NCBI RefSeq assembly: GCF_007990225.1
Contig: NZ_BJWF01000015.1
Coordinates: 1-55,260 of the forward strand
Length of the DNA stretch: 55,260 bases
Reading direction: 5' to 3'
DNA from: Enterococcus villorum
Lineage (GTDB): Bacteria > Bacillota > Bacilli > Lactobacillales > Enterococcaceae
The position numbers were made by a program, and so were the translations under genes. Under the pieces are notes generated by a model. That model made no database searches and had not been told where the DNA came from. It saw only the letters and a program-made list of their open reading frames with translations. Positions 24,664 to 32,505 of this stretch are shown here, one piece after another; position 1 is the first letter of the stretch, and the number at the start of each line of letters is the position of its first letter.

Positions 24664-25383
24664 TCATTTAAAATAACTATTTTCTCCCAAAGAATTCCCT
24701 TGGTCTTCAATCAATCCTTGAAGTGATCTTTCTAAAACACCATGGCCTTTTTCTTTTTTTCTTTGATTCAAAGGTTCCTTTTCAACCTTATTAAATGGTT
24801 TGACAGAAGGTTCGCCTACTTTTTTTTCTTGATATGGAACTAATTCATTGTCAAATAACAAATAAGAATCCTTACTTTTTTTCATAGAACGAACTAATTC
24901 ATTCTCTGAAATTTTACGTGTTTTTGGATCTGGAATAATCGATGCTGGAACATACTTTGGAACAAAATACGTTCGTTCTCTCCCAGGATTTTTAGGGTTT
25001 TCTGTGTAAGAACGACCCATTGAATGCTTCTGATTGCTTTGTTTTGATGTGGTTCCTTTGGTCGTTTTAGAATGTGGTTGAACAAACGTTTCGTTATTTG
25101 TAGGAACACGATAATCAGAGAGTTTTTCTTTCCGGTACACGAGTTCTTCTTTTGGATTTTTTTTGTTTGACTTGCTCAGATTTCGGCGTTTTCGTTGCTC
25201 TTTGCCTTCGTTTTTTGCAAAGTGAAATTCTTGCATTTGCTCAAATAAAGGTTGACTATTCATCTCTGTCAATAAGTCATCTTGTCCATCAAATAAAACA
25301 CGTTTTTGATTTTTTTCTAACTTTACCCCAGTTTCATCATCATAAGCAGGAAAACGAAAATGTTTTCGACTAATTTCTTTCAT
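24664..25383 (-). CDS. Hypothetical basic, mostly disordered protein
   Basis: 239 residues, very rich in Lys, Arg, Glu, Asn and Ser, with no membrane segment, signal peptide or Cys. Low hydrophobicity over most of its length points to intrinsic disorder. A few short ordered motifs stand out: RKHFRFPAYDDETG at the start, RTYFVPKYVPASIIPDP (about 140-156), SYLLFDNELVPYQEKK and a C-terminal helix (GVLERSLQGLIEDQ). Such tails and short linear motifs suit a scaffold or adaptor, for example at the division site or envelope, but this is inference. Family not recognised. GAAGGATGG precedes the ATG. Confidence 0.7.
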   Translation of the reverse strand: MKEISRKHFRFPAYDDETGVKLEKNQKRVLFDGQDDLLTEMNSQPLFEQMQEFHFAKNEGKEQRKRRNLSKSNKKNPKEELVYRKEKLSDYRVPTNNETFVQPHSKTTKGTTSKQSNQKHSMGRSYTENPKNPGRERTYFVPKYVPASIIPDPKTRKISENELVRSMKKSKDSYLLFDNELVPYQEKKVGEPSVKPFNKVEKEPLNQRKKEKGHGVLERSLQGLIEDQGNSLGENSYFK

Positions 25384-25478
25384 TTAAACCATCCTTCTCA
25401 TCCATGAGACTTTTCTCAATGATAGCACAATTTATTCATTTACAATAGTGACCACAATTGAAATTCACTGATCAAATG

Positions 25479-26426
25479 TTATTTCGTCGTTTCACGGATA
25501 ATTAACTCTGGGAAAAAACGCCGATATCCTTGGCTTTCCCCTTTTGCTGCAATTTTTTTGAGCAACATTTCTCCACAAACTTCACCCATTCGAACAATAT
25601 CCTGTTTGACAGTCGTTAACTTAGGCGAACTGATTTGATCTAAAAAAACACCATCAAAACCAATCACTCCAAATTCTTCTGGAACTTTTCCTCTTCCTTT
25701 TACGATCCCTCTAACAATACCTAAAGCTAATCGGTCAGAACTACAAATAAAACATGTTTTTTTGTTAAACCGATGCCAATGATCAATCAGGTAATTTTCT
25801 GCCATTGTCGAATGATTGGGAAAACGCAAAATTTGAGAGGCTAACTTAGCCTCTTTCATGACAGAAATATAGCCTGCTTCTCTTGATAATTCAAAAGGTT
25901 CATCTTCATCGATACCGATGTAAATAATGGTTTCATACCCACATTCTAACGCATATTGTGAAGCTTTCGCCGTTCCATAATGGTTATCACTATCTACATA
26001 ATCATAACCAAACCGATTTTCTCCGAATAAGATGACAGGCTTTTCTAAACGATCAATCCAATCAAAATCTTTCTCTCTTACTCCAGTGATAATATAGCCA
26101 TCACAAGACCCTACGTCAAATGCATCATTTGTTACTAATTGTAGAGAATAATGGGCTTTCCCAATACATTTTGCAATTCCCATCAATAAATTCATATAAT
26201 AGGGTTCTGTTGTATCAATTTCTTCTAAAATAAACAGTTTGATGATCTGTGAGCGATTAGAGACCAACGCTTTAGCTGCAATATTAGGTCGATAGTCTAA
26301 CTCTGCCATAGCAGAAAATACTAATTCTTTTAATTCATCTGTCACTTGTTCAGGATGATTAATCACGCGCGAGACTGTCATTTTGGAAACATTTGCTTTT
26401 TTAGCAACATCAGCTAACGTTGGCAT
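25479..26426 (-). CDS. LacI family transcriptional regulator
   Basis: 315 residues. The N-terminal HTH reads TLADVAKKANVSKMTVSRVINHPEQVT, and the hinge helix AAKALVSNRSQ follows. The remaining 250 residues are a periplasmic-binding-type effector domain (YIIYIGIDEDEP, CSSDRLALGIVRG, GVIGFDGVFL, TTVKQDIVRMGE). A sugar or nucleoside effector is likely. Neighbouring genes are an esterase and unknowns, so the regulon cannot be deduced. AAAGGAG precedes the ATG. Confidence 0.93.
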   Translation of the reverse strand: MPTLADVAKKANVSKMTVSRVINHPEQVTDELKELVFSAMAELDYRPNIAAKALVSNRSQIIKLFILEEIDTTEPYYMNLLMGIAKCIGKAHYSLQLVTNDAFDVGSCDGYIITGVREKDFDWIDRLEKPVILFGENRFGYDYVDSDNHYGTAKASQYALECGYETIIYIGIDEDEPFELSREAGYISVMKEAKLASQILRFPNHSTMAENYLIDHWHRFNKKTCFICSSDRLALGIVRGIVKGRGKVPEEFGVIGFDGVFLDQISSPKLTTVKQDIVRMGEVCGEMLLKKIAAKGESQGYRRFFPELIIRETTK

Positions 26427-26559
26427 AGACTACTCCTTTCGTGAAAAAAATTTTTAATTTTTGTTGTTTTTATTATAGCAAATTTTGTAGCAATAAAACT
26501 CAGTAATTTTACAATTAATCAGCAAGACCTAAATCGTTTTTATCTTCTCTACAACATTA

Positions 26560-26614
26560 AGAATAAAACAAGCCAAAATTCCAAGAACCTTTGTTAAGTT
26601 TCTTGAAATTCTGG
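26560..26614 (-). terminator. Terminator of esterase gene
   Basis: A 15-bp stem with two wobbles (CCAGAATTTCAAGAA with TTCTTGGAATTTTGG on the minus strand) followed by CTTGTTTTATTC. Confidence 0.75.
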
Positions 26615-26725
26615 TTCTGGTCTATTTTATAAAAGATACACGGTTCAGGTAATCATCCGTTTCATTCATTTATTTTTCATTGATGATTCCCTCTTACAAT
26701 TTTCTTTTATCTATTTCTTTTTTAG

Positions 26726-27478
26726 TCATTTCATTGCTTCTGCTAAAAAATCTGCCGCAAGTTCCATCAATGGGATTTTCACCATATGTCTTTCCGTTCG
26801 TGAAAAATCAAAAACAATTCCCATTCCATAAGATTTGTATTGATTTTCATTCACAAAATCATTGGTTTGTTGAAAAGGTATCTTTTCATCTTTCACGCCA
26901 TGCCAAAAGTAAAGCGGACGACCGGCCAATTTTTCCGGTTGCAAAGATAAATCATATGTAGGAACCCACGAAATTAAATCAAAGTAATCTTCTGGTAGTA
27001 CATAGTGAAATTCATTTGCTCTTTTGTAGATCTCTTTTCCATATTCAAGTGGTGCTGGAGAGCCCATCAAACAAATCCCACCAACCAATTGCGGATGTTT
27101 GGTCAACAAAGCACAAGTCGTCATGCCCCCCATTGAGACCCCACCTACTGCTATTTTTTCATGTAATAGGCCACGCTGGTTTAAATGATCGAGTAAGGTA
27201 TCAAATTCAAACAAGTTACCATAGATACTATTCCAAAAAGTAAAGGAGGGAATTGAAGAAACTGCTTGTTTTCGTTCACCATGATTCATCGCATCTGGCA
27301 ATAACACACGAAATCCTTTTTTAGCAAACTTCCTTCCTTGAGTCAAAACCAGCTCTTTGCTTGTTTGCCAACCATGATAATATATAATTATTGGTATTTT
27401 TTCATTTCTTAATTCTTTTAAAACAACTTCGAGTAATGGAATATTTTTAACTGTACGCTTTAATAGGATTGGATTCAC
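26726..27478 (-). CDS. Alpha/beta hydrolase (YitV-like esterase)
   Basis: About 250 residues. The nucleophile elbow GGVSMGG, oxyanion region YYHGWQTSKE, acid in WHGVKDEKIPF and histidine in RTERHMVKIP give a full Ser-Asp-His triad in alpha/beta-hydrolase order. The DAMNHGER stretch recalls Bacillus YitV and related prolyl-oligopeptidase-like esterases. I favour GTG 27478, eight bases after AGGTGA; a GTG four codons upstream would overlap the preceding gene. It is expressed with the membrane protein gene just upstream (27483-27872). Substrate unknown. Confidence 0.85.
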   Translation of the reverse strand: MNPILLKRTVKNIPLLEVVLKELRNEKIPIIIYYHGWQTSKELVLTQGRKFAKKGFRVLLPDAMNHGERKQAVSSIPSFTFWNSIYGNLFEFDTLLDHLNQRGLLHEKIAVGGVSMGGMTTCALLTKHPQLVGGICLMGSPAPLEYGKEIYKRANEFHYVLPEDYFDLISWVPTYDLSLQPEKLAGRPLYFWHGVKDEKIPFQQTNDFVNENQYKSYGMGIVFDFSRTERHMVKIPLMELAADFLAEAMK

Positions 27479-27482
27479 TAAT

Positions 27483-27872
27483 TTACTCACCTAATTTCAT
27501 CAAAATGGTTGAATGAACGATTTCACACAAACTAACAACAATTTGAAAAACACTAATTATACCGAATAAAATGACAAACAGATTGATCACTTTTGCAAAT
27601 AAAAGAAGCGTGCAAAGCCCAGCCATACCAAGTCCCAAAGAAAGCAAAGGATAAATAGAAAAATTCAAAAAACTGGCAAAACTTCCAAATACATTTCCTA
27701 TAAATATAATAGTAAATAAAAAAATACTTAAAATTAAACTATCGGTCAATGATAGTTGAAAGATAATATTATTAGCTACAACTGGTTGATTAATTGAATA
27801 TAAATCTAAGTATCCGCATGATAAAATACTTAGAATATGAGTGGTTCCTATCGCTCGATTGATTGTTTTCAT
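27483..27872 (-). CDS. Small integral membrane protein of unknown function
   Basis: About 129 residues with three to four hydrophobic helices (LTDSLILSIFLFTIIFIGNV, NFSIYPLLSLGLGMAGLCTL, LFVILFGIISVFQIVV) and few charged residues. No family recognised. The start is ATG 27872, preceded by GGTGAT; a GTG four codons upstream overlaps that site. It directly precedes the esterase gene, four bases from its start, so the two form an operon. It could anchor or assist that esterase, but nothing in the sequence proves this. Confidence 0.65.
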   Translation of the reverse strand: MKTINRAIGTTHILSILSCGYLDLYSINQPVVANNIIFQLSLTDSLILSIFLFTIIFIGNVFGSFASFLNFSIYPLLSLGLGMAGLCTLLLFAKVINLFVILFGIISVFQIVVSLCEIVHSTILMKLGE

Positions 27873-27996
27873 AATTATCACCAACTCTCTTTATAATTCT
27901 ATTATAATCGTTTTATCATTTTTTAGAACGAAAAAAGACTTATTTTTCATTTTTTCTACTTTTATTAAATAAAGGAAGGAAAATGAAGGATTTTCA

Positions 27997-28427
27997 ATGA
28001 TTGATTTTCAGATGTTCGCTATGATTTTTCTTATTAATTTTGCGTATATTCCATTAAACACACTTCGATTTATGTCAACTATAAAAGGCTATGGATTGGC
28101 TCCACTCGTTAATATGGTAGAAATTATTATTTACATGGTTGGATTATCGCTTGTTTTGGAACGTCTGGACATTCCTATCCATTTCTTTATGTTTTAGGAT
28201 ACACAATAGGGATTAGTAGCGGGATAGTTATTGAAAACAAATTAGTATTAGGCTATAGAAGGATCACAACGATTTTACCCGCAAATAGTTTGGGAGAACA
28301 ATATATATCAAATATTTTAATCAAAGAAATTGAGTCAAGCACATTTATCATTTCGTATGTACCAACATATATTTCTGGTGGTTTTTGGACAAAAAGTACG
28401 AAAGCATCAAATGAAAGAACTTTTTAA
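27997..28427 (+). pseudogene. UPF0316/DUF5698 membrane protein, frameshifted and internally deleted
   Basis: The first 66 codons (FLINFAYIPLNTLRFM, LAPLVNMVEIIIYMVGLSLV) match the N-terminal membrane half of the UPF0316 family. A stop at 28195-28197 ends that frame. The next frame resumes exactly at the family's YxLGYxxGIxxGIxIE position (YVLGYTIGISSGIVIENKLV). It then jumps from ILPANSLG to a family C-terminus (FIISYVPTYISGGFW), missing about 40 residues of the soluble domain. So there is one frameshift and one deletion. The gene is decayed, and its protein cannot be full length. Confidence 0.8.
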
Positions 28428-28561
28428 CAAATAAAATGAAAAAAATGAAATTTATACTATAAAATGAACAATACTTTTTATTTTCATTAAAAACCATCGA
28501 CATATACTCATCATTTTGTTATCATATATCATGATTAACACTATTTTTATCAGGAGAATAT

Positions 28562-29188
28562 ATGGAAACGAAACGAAATACAAATACTTTTTTACATGTA
28601 GGAACTATTTTTGCTCTATTAACGCTCTGTTTATTTATATGCTATTCCTATTTCCGCTCTTCCGATGCACCTTGCAATGCATTTGGTTGGCTATTACTGG
28701 ATCAACCTGGGCTAAATCAGTTAGATGAGAGTCAATTTTTATTAATACTTTCATCCATTTGTGCTTTTGTTTTTTCTTTATCTTTTAGAGCTTTTATGGT
28801 CTATCAATTACCTAAGAGGATGAATGAAGCCGCGAATTTCTTCGTTGTGTTAAAAGCCTTGTCTTTACTCAGTACGTTCTTTTACTCATTTAACCAAAAT
28901 TCACTTTTCTTTTTTATCATAAATGGTTTAGTCGTAACTTTATCTCTCTTTACCTATTTTATTTTTTCATTGATGTATAAAAAGTTACAATTGCCTTTTC
29001 TTATGCAAGCCATCCCATTTTTTTGTTTTGGTTATAGTATTTTTTCATTCCTTGTATTAGCGCTAGCACCAACTTTTGATCCAGCAAATATTCAAATGAC
29101 AAGTAACTTTTTAGAATTACTTTTTATTTCATGCCTCGGATTTATGATGTGGAAAGTAAGAAAAACAGTCCAAGACAAAAATATTTAA
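28562..29188 (+). CDS. Polytopic membrane protein of unknown function
   Basis: 208 residues with six predicted membrane helices (about 13-30, 58-80, 92-112, 116-138, 146-168, 178-197). A short extracytoplasmic loop after helix 1 has two Cys-containing segments (SSDAPCNAFGW). The C-terminus is basic. No family recognised. CAGGAGAAT precedes the ATG, and a terminator overlaps the last codons (29164-29215). It converges on the DUF1803 gene. Confidence 0.65.
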   Translation: METKRNTNTFLHVGTIFALLTLCLFICYSYFRSSDAPCNAFGWLLLDQPGLNQLDESQFLLILSSICAFVFSLSFRAFMVYQLPKRMNEAANFFVVLKALSLLSTFFYSFNQNSLFFFIINGLVVTLSLFTYFIFSLMYKKLQLPFLMQAIPFFCFGYSIFSFLVLALAPTFDPANIQMTSNFLELLFISCLGFMMWKVRKTVQDKNI

Positions 29189-29215
29189 TCGTCTTGAACT
29201 GTTTTTTTATTTTAT
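29164..29215. terminator. Terminator overlapping the end of the 28562 gene
   Basis: ACAGTCCAAGAC pairs with GTCTTGAACTGT, the left arm lying in coding sequence, followed by seven Ts. Confidence 0.75.
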
Positions 29216-30088
29216 TTGACGTAGGTAAGAAAAATCAGTTAATAAATGTTGGTTGATGAGACATTCGTACACTTTCCTTTTTATATAAGCTTTCTCTTCT
29301 ACCGTTTGCCCATGTGCTATTTTTGGAAAATCAATCGTTTTTATTTTAGATTCAATCATAGGAATCGCTAGCTGCGTTTTTTCTTCATTCTCAACTATTT
29401 TAGTTTCTATTGTCTTTGTTAGTACTAAAGAATCATAAAAGATACTAGGACGTCGACGCTTATACTTATTTGCTTTTATTCGGTCAATAATTACTTCTAC
29501 TTGATCGAAATAATACATTTCATTGACATCTCCAATTAGCTTAGCTAAACGTTCAAATTCTACGGGCATTGCTATTTGCTTTTTTTGCAGATAAAAATAA
29601 TTAGCTAGAGAAAAGGTCAAACTATCGTGATAATTCAACGATACCCATTGATAGGTTTGATTACCAGCAACATGTTTACTTATTGGTAATAAATATTCCA
29701 CTGTCGCATAAAAATAACTGCTTTTCGATTCAAAACAGTAAGACCACATTTCTTCTCCCATAACGAGCTGTTTTTCTTCTTGTGAAAAAGAAACTAATTT
29801 TTGTGTCATAAGAGAAGTGGCTTCTTCTATTTCTTTTTGGAATTTACTTTCATCAAAAATTGGAAAATTTAAAGAGTAGCGACGATTTTCACGTTTTAAT
29901 AAGTTTTCATCAATAAGCTGATCAAGAAAAGCTTCAAATTTTCGTTGCGGAAAAACAGCTTTCAGTTCTCTTAAAATAATATCCTCATTTTGATGTTGAT
30001 ACATGTAATCAATTAATAAAGGGAAAAGATCATGCTCAACTAATTTCCCCAATTTCTCTTGTTTATTTTTAGAATAAAAATAGTTCAT
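29207..30088 (-). CDS. DUF1803 family protein
   Basis: 293 residues, soluble. The N-terminal part looks like a winged helix (DIILRELKAVFPQRKFEAFLDQLIDENLLKR). The central LTFSLANYFYLQK and LAKLIGDVNEMYYFDQV match the pattern of streptococcal/enterococcal DUF1803 proteins (SNYFY..., LLGDVNxEYAL). Function unknown. The winged-helix-like start leaves a DNA-binding role possible. It lies downstream of ppaC behind a strong terminator, so it has its own promoter. Confidence 0.7.
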   Translation of the reverse strand: MNYFYSKNKQEKLGKLVEHDLFPLLIDYMYQHQNEDIILRELKAVFPQRKFEAFLDQLIDENLLKRENRRYSLNFPIFDESKFQKEIEEATSLMTQKLVSFSQEEKQLVMGEEMWSYCFESKSSYFYATVEYLLPISKHVAGNQTYQWVSLNYHDSLTFSLANYFYLQKKQIAMPVEFERLAKLIGDVNEMYYFDQVEVIIDRIKANKYKRRRPSIFYDSLVLTKTIETKIVENEEKTQLAIPMIESKIKTIDFPKIAHGQTVEEKAYIKRKVYECLINQHLLTDFSYLRQIK

Positions 30089-30133
30089 CTTTACTTTCTC
30101 TTTTTCCTTTTCATGTTTTTATTTTTACTAACT

Positions 30134-30177
30134 AAAAAGCAGGATAAATGTCTTACTGACTTTATCCTGCTTTTTTC
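30134..30177. terminator. Bidirectional terminator downstream of ppaC
   Basis: A perfect 15-bp stem (AAAAAGCAGGATAAA with TTTATCCTGCTTTTT) with T-runs on both strands. Confidence 0.9.
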
Positions 30178-30258
30178 ATTCAACTCTTAATTTGTGACCG
30201 AAATAAGTTTCAACAATTCCTATTGTTCCGGCGGTCAGTTTAGGATATTTTCAAATGT

Positions 30259-31185
30259 TTAACTAAAAACAGCTGTTAGTTGTGGTACTACTTGTTTCTT
30301 ACGTGAAACAACGCCTTTTAATAAAGCTCGATTGTTCGTTAATTTGACTTGGAAAGCTTCTTCTACTTTTTCCAAACCAGTACCAGCCACTAAGAGTTCA
30401 GAATCGCTATCTAAAATATTCGTGACAACTAAAACAAATAAATCATACCCATTTTTAGACATTTCATCAGCCATTGCTTCTTCAAGTTCCTTTTGACGCG
30501 CCATCACTTCGTTTAAATCCACTGTATTGACTTGCGCGATTCGAACATTTTTACCACCCATTGGGAAGCTTTTCGCATCAAGGTCAAGTAAAACTGCAGC
30601 AGTTTTATCACTAAGATTCGTTCCCGCTTTTAACATGTCTAGTCCATAGCTTGTTACATCGACTGCGGCAATTTCAGCAAGCTCTTTTGCTGCAGCTTCG
30701 TCTTCTGATGTACAAGTTGGTGATTTGAATAACAACGTATCTGATAAAATCGCAGATAACATGATCCCGGCTATTGCTTGAGGAATTTCTACTTGATGCT
30801 CTTTATATAATTTCAAAATGATTGTACTTGTACACCCAACAGGTTCTGCACGATAGTATAGTGGATTTGCTGTTTCAAAATTTGCAATACGATGATGATC
30901 AACGACTGCTAAAATTTCTGTTTCTGCAATATCAGCAATACTTTGTTGAAACTCGTTATGATCGACGAGCATAACTTGCGCTGCTTCTTCTTTAGCAGAA
31001 TGAACAACACGAGGGGCAGGAAGTTTGAAATAGTCTAAAGCAAATTGTGTTTCTTCATTAGGTGTTCCTAACGCAACTGCTTCCGTTTCTTTTCCTAATT
31101 GATTTTGCAAATGTGAGAAGGCAATTGCAGCTCCAATTGCATCGGTATCTGGATTTTGGTGACCAAAAACTAAAATTTTTGACAT
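30259..31185 (-). CDS. ppaC: Manganese-dependent inorganic pyrophosphatase (family II)
   Basis: 308 residues from ATG 31185, which follows AAAGGAGCG; an upstream ATG would add a 20-residue unconserved tail. Family II metal ligands are present: H9, D13 and D15 in [12 protein letters not shown]75 in MLVDHNEF and the DHH motif at 96-98. The C-terminal DHHA2 half has the [17 protein letters not shown] substrate loop. The enzyme splits pyrophosphate to phosphate in the cytoplasm, pulling biosynthetic reactions forward. It follows pflA behind a strong terminator. Confidence 0.96.
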   Translation of the reverse strand: MSKILVFGHQNPDTDAIGAAIAFSHLQNQLGKETEAVALGTPNEETQFALDYFKLPAPRVVHSAKEEAAQVMLVDHNEFQQSIADIAETEILAVVDHHRIANFETANPLYYRAEPVGCTSTIILKLYKEHQVEIPQAIAGIMLSAILSDTLLFKSPTCTSEDEAAAKELAEIAAVDVTSYGLDMLKAGTNLSDKTAAVLLDLDAKSFPMGGKNVRIAQVNTVDLNEVMARQKELEEAMADEMSKNGYDLFVLVVTNILDSDSELLVAGTGLEKVEEAFQVKLTNNRALLKGVVSRKKQVVPQLTAVFS

Positions 31186-31224
31186 TTGTCTCGCTCCTTT
31201 GTGATTTCTCCTATTTAATAATAG

Positions 31225-31264
31225 CAAAAAACGGAAAAGAAGCAATACTTATCTTCTTTTCCGT
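31225..31264 (-). terminator. Terminator of pflA
   Basis: On the minus strand, ACGGAAAAGAAG pairs with CTTCTTTTCCGT and is followed by TTTTTG. A plausible ppaC promoter (TTGCTT, 16 bp, TATTAT) is embedded in its distal arm. Confidence 0.88.
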
Positions 31265-31270
31265 CCTTTT

Positions 31271-32032
31271 CTATCTATTAAGATAACCTTTATATTCTTC
31301 CACGTGAAGCAAACGTTTCGCATTTTCGACTCGTTCTTTTGTCGGCGGTTCGATTCCTTCTAATGGATATTCTAGCCCTAGGGTTTCCCACTTATATTTT
31401 CCCATTGTATGATAAGGTAAGATTTCTACTTTATCCACATTTTCCAAGGTTTTAATAAAATCATCTAAGCGAATCAAATATTCATCATAATCACTGCGTT
31501 CAGGTACTAAAACATGTCTGATCCAGACTGATTTATTAATTTCAGAAAGATATTGTGCCATTTCTAGTATATTTTCATTACCCCAACGTGTTAATTTCTT
31601 ATGCTCTTCATTGTCGATATGTTTAATATCAAAAAGCAGCAATTCAGTATATTTCATCAATTCTTGAAAACGAGAAAAGAATGGCTCCTCACGTGTGAAT
31701 GGTTTACCACATGTATCTAGAGTCGTATGCATTCCACGTTCTTTGGCTTTTTTAAACAACTCAATTAAGAAATCAATCTGCAATAACGGTTCTCCACCGC
31801 TGACTGTGATTCCCCCTTCTGAGCCCCAATAAGAACGATACCGTTCCGCTTGGTCTAACAGTTCATCTGCCGTATATTCTTTTCCTCCACCTATATTCCA
31901 TGTATCAGGATTATGACAAAATTCACAACGCATGCGACAGCCTTGCATAAAAACGACAAATCTAACACCCGGTCCATCTACTGAACCAAACGTTTCGATC
32001 GAATGAACATAGCCAATTGTTTTATCTTCCAT
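31271..32032 (-). CDS. pflA: Pyruvate formate-lyase activating enzyme
   Basis: 253 residues from ATG 32032 (AAGAAGTG ribosome site); an upstream GTG overlaps it. It is a radical-SAM protein with C32-x3-C36-x2-C39 (GCRMRCEFCHN) binding the 4Fe-4S cluster, a TVSGGEPLLQ SAM-binding motif, and an N-terminal FGSVDGPGVRF typical of PFL activases. It installs the glycyl radical on PflB under anaerobic conditions. Unusually, 473 bp of terminator and repeats separate it from pflB, so its expression may be partly uncoupled. Confidence 0.96.
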   Translation of the reverse strand: MEDKTIGYVHSIETFGSVDGPGVRFVVFMQGCRMRCEFCHNPDTWNIGGGKEYTADELLDQAERYRSYWGSEGGITVSGGEPLLQIDFLIELFKKAKERGMHTTLDTCGKPFTREEPFFSRFQELMKYTELLLFDIKHIDNEEHKKLTRWGNENILEMAQYLSEINKSVWIRHVLVPERSDYDEYLIRLDDFIKTLENVDKVEILPYHTMGKYKWETLGLEYPLEGIEPPTKERVENAKRLLHVEEYKGYLNR

Positions 32033-32104
32033 AAGGATCACTTCTTTTCTTTAATTTCATTTTCATTCAAAATACACTTATTGTTTTATTACGATTGAAA
32101 AGAT

Positions 32105-32145
32105 GAGGGCAAGAACATCTAATTGTTCTGCCCTCAAATTTTTTA
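32105..32145. terminator. Hairpin terminator between pflB and pflA
   Basis: GAGGGCAAGAACA pairs with TGTTCTGCCCTC (one bulge). T-rich tracts flank it on both sides; the plus side (seven Ts) is stronger. It stands about 70 bp upstream of pflA. Confidence 0.75.
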
Positions 32146-32221
32146 TTTTTGATGAAAGTCAATGGTTTTACTTCGTGACTTCCATTAGAGTAATTGATCA
32201 AAAGCGCTTATTCTCTGCTTG

Positions 32222-32504
32222 TTCTGCTTGATGCAGACCAGCCTTTTCACGACCTCTTGGTAAACAGTGTTCAAAGGCTTGCATCTGCGACAATAAGCCC
32301 AAACAGAGGAAAAATATGAGAAGCTATTTTTCTCTGTTCGTTCTTATTGCTTGATTCAGACCAGCCTTTTCACGACCTCTTGATAAACGGTGTTCACAGC
32401 ATTGCTTCTACGGAATTAAGCCCAAAAATGGGAAAATATGAGAAGCTATTTTCACATTTTTGTTCTTAATTCTTGAAGCAGAACATGCTGTTCACAACCT
32501 CTTG
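32222..32504. repeat. Modular palindromic repeat array, locus B (two units plus a partial)
   Basis: A partial right end (to 32260) is followed by two units of 122-123 bp. Each opens TAAACRGTGTTCA, contains TAAGCCC, a stem with the identical loop TGAGAAGC, then GTTCTTA, and ends near TTCACGACCTCTTG. Unit 1 arms: AACAGAG/CTCTGTT and AAAAATA/TATTTTT, outer AATAAG/CTTATT. Unit 2 arms: AAAAATG/CATTTTT and AAAATA/TATTTT, outer AATTAAG/CTTAATT. Arms change together in the two units. The flanks match locus A at 7.4 kb. The last unit ends at the pflB stop. Confidence 0.85.
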
Positions 32505-32505
32505 A

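Noticed and set aside
32222-32504. Repeat array as a CRISPR
   Set aside because: The units are about 122 bp with palindromic variable cores; there are no 24-37 bp direct repeats with uniform spacers and no cas genes.
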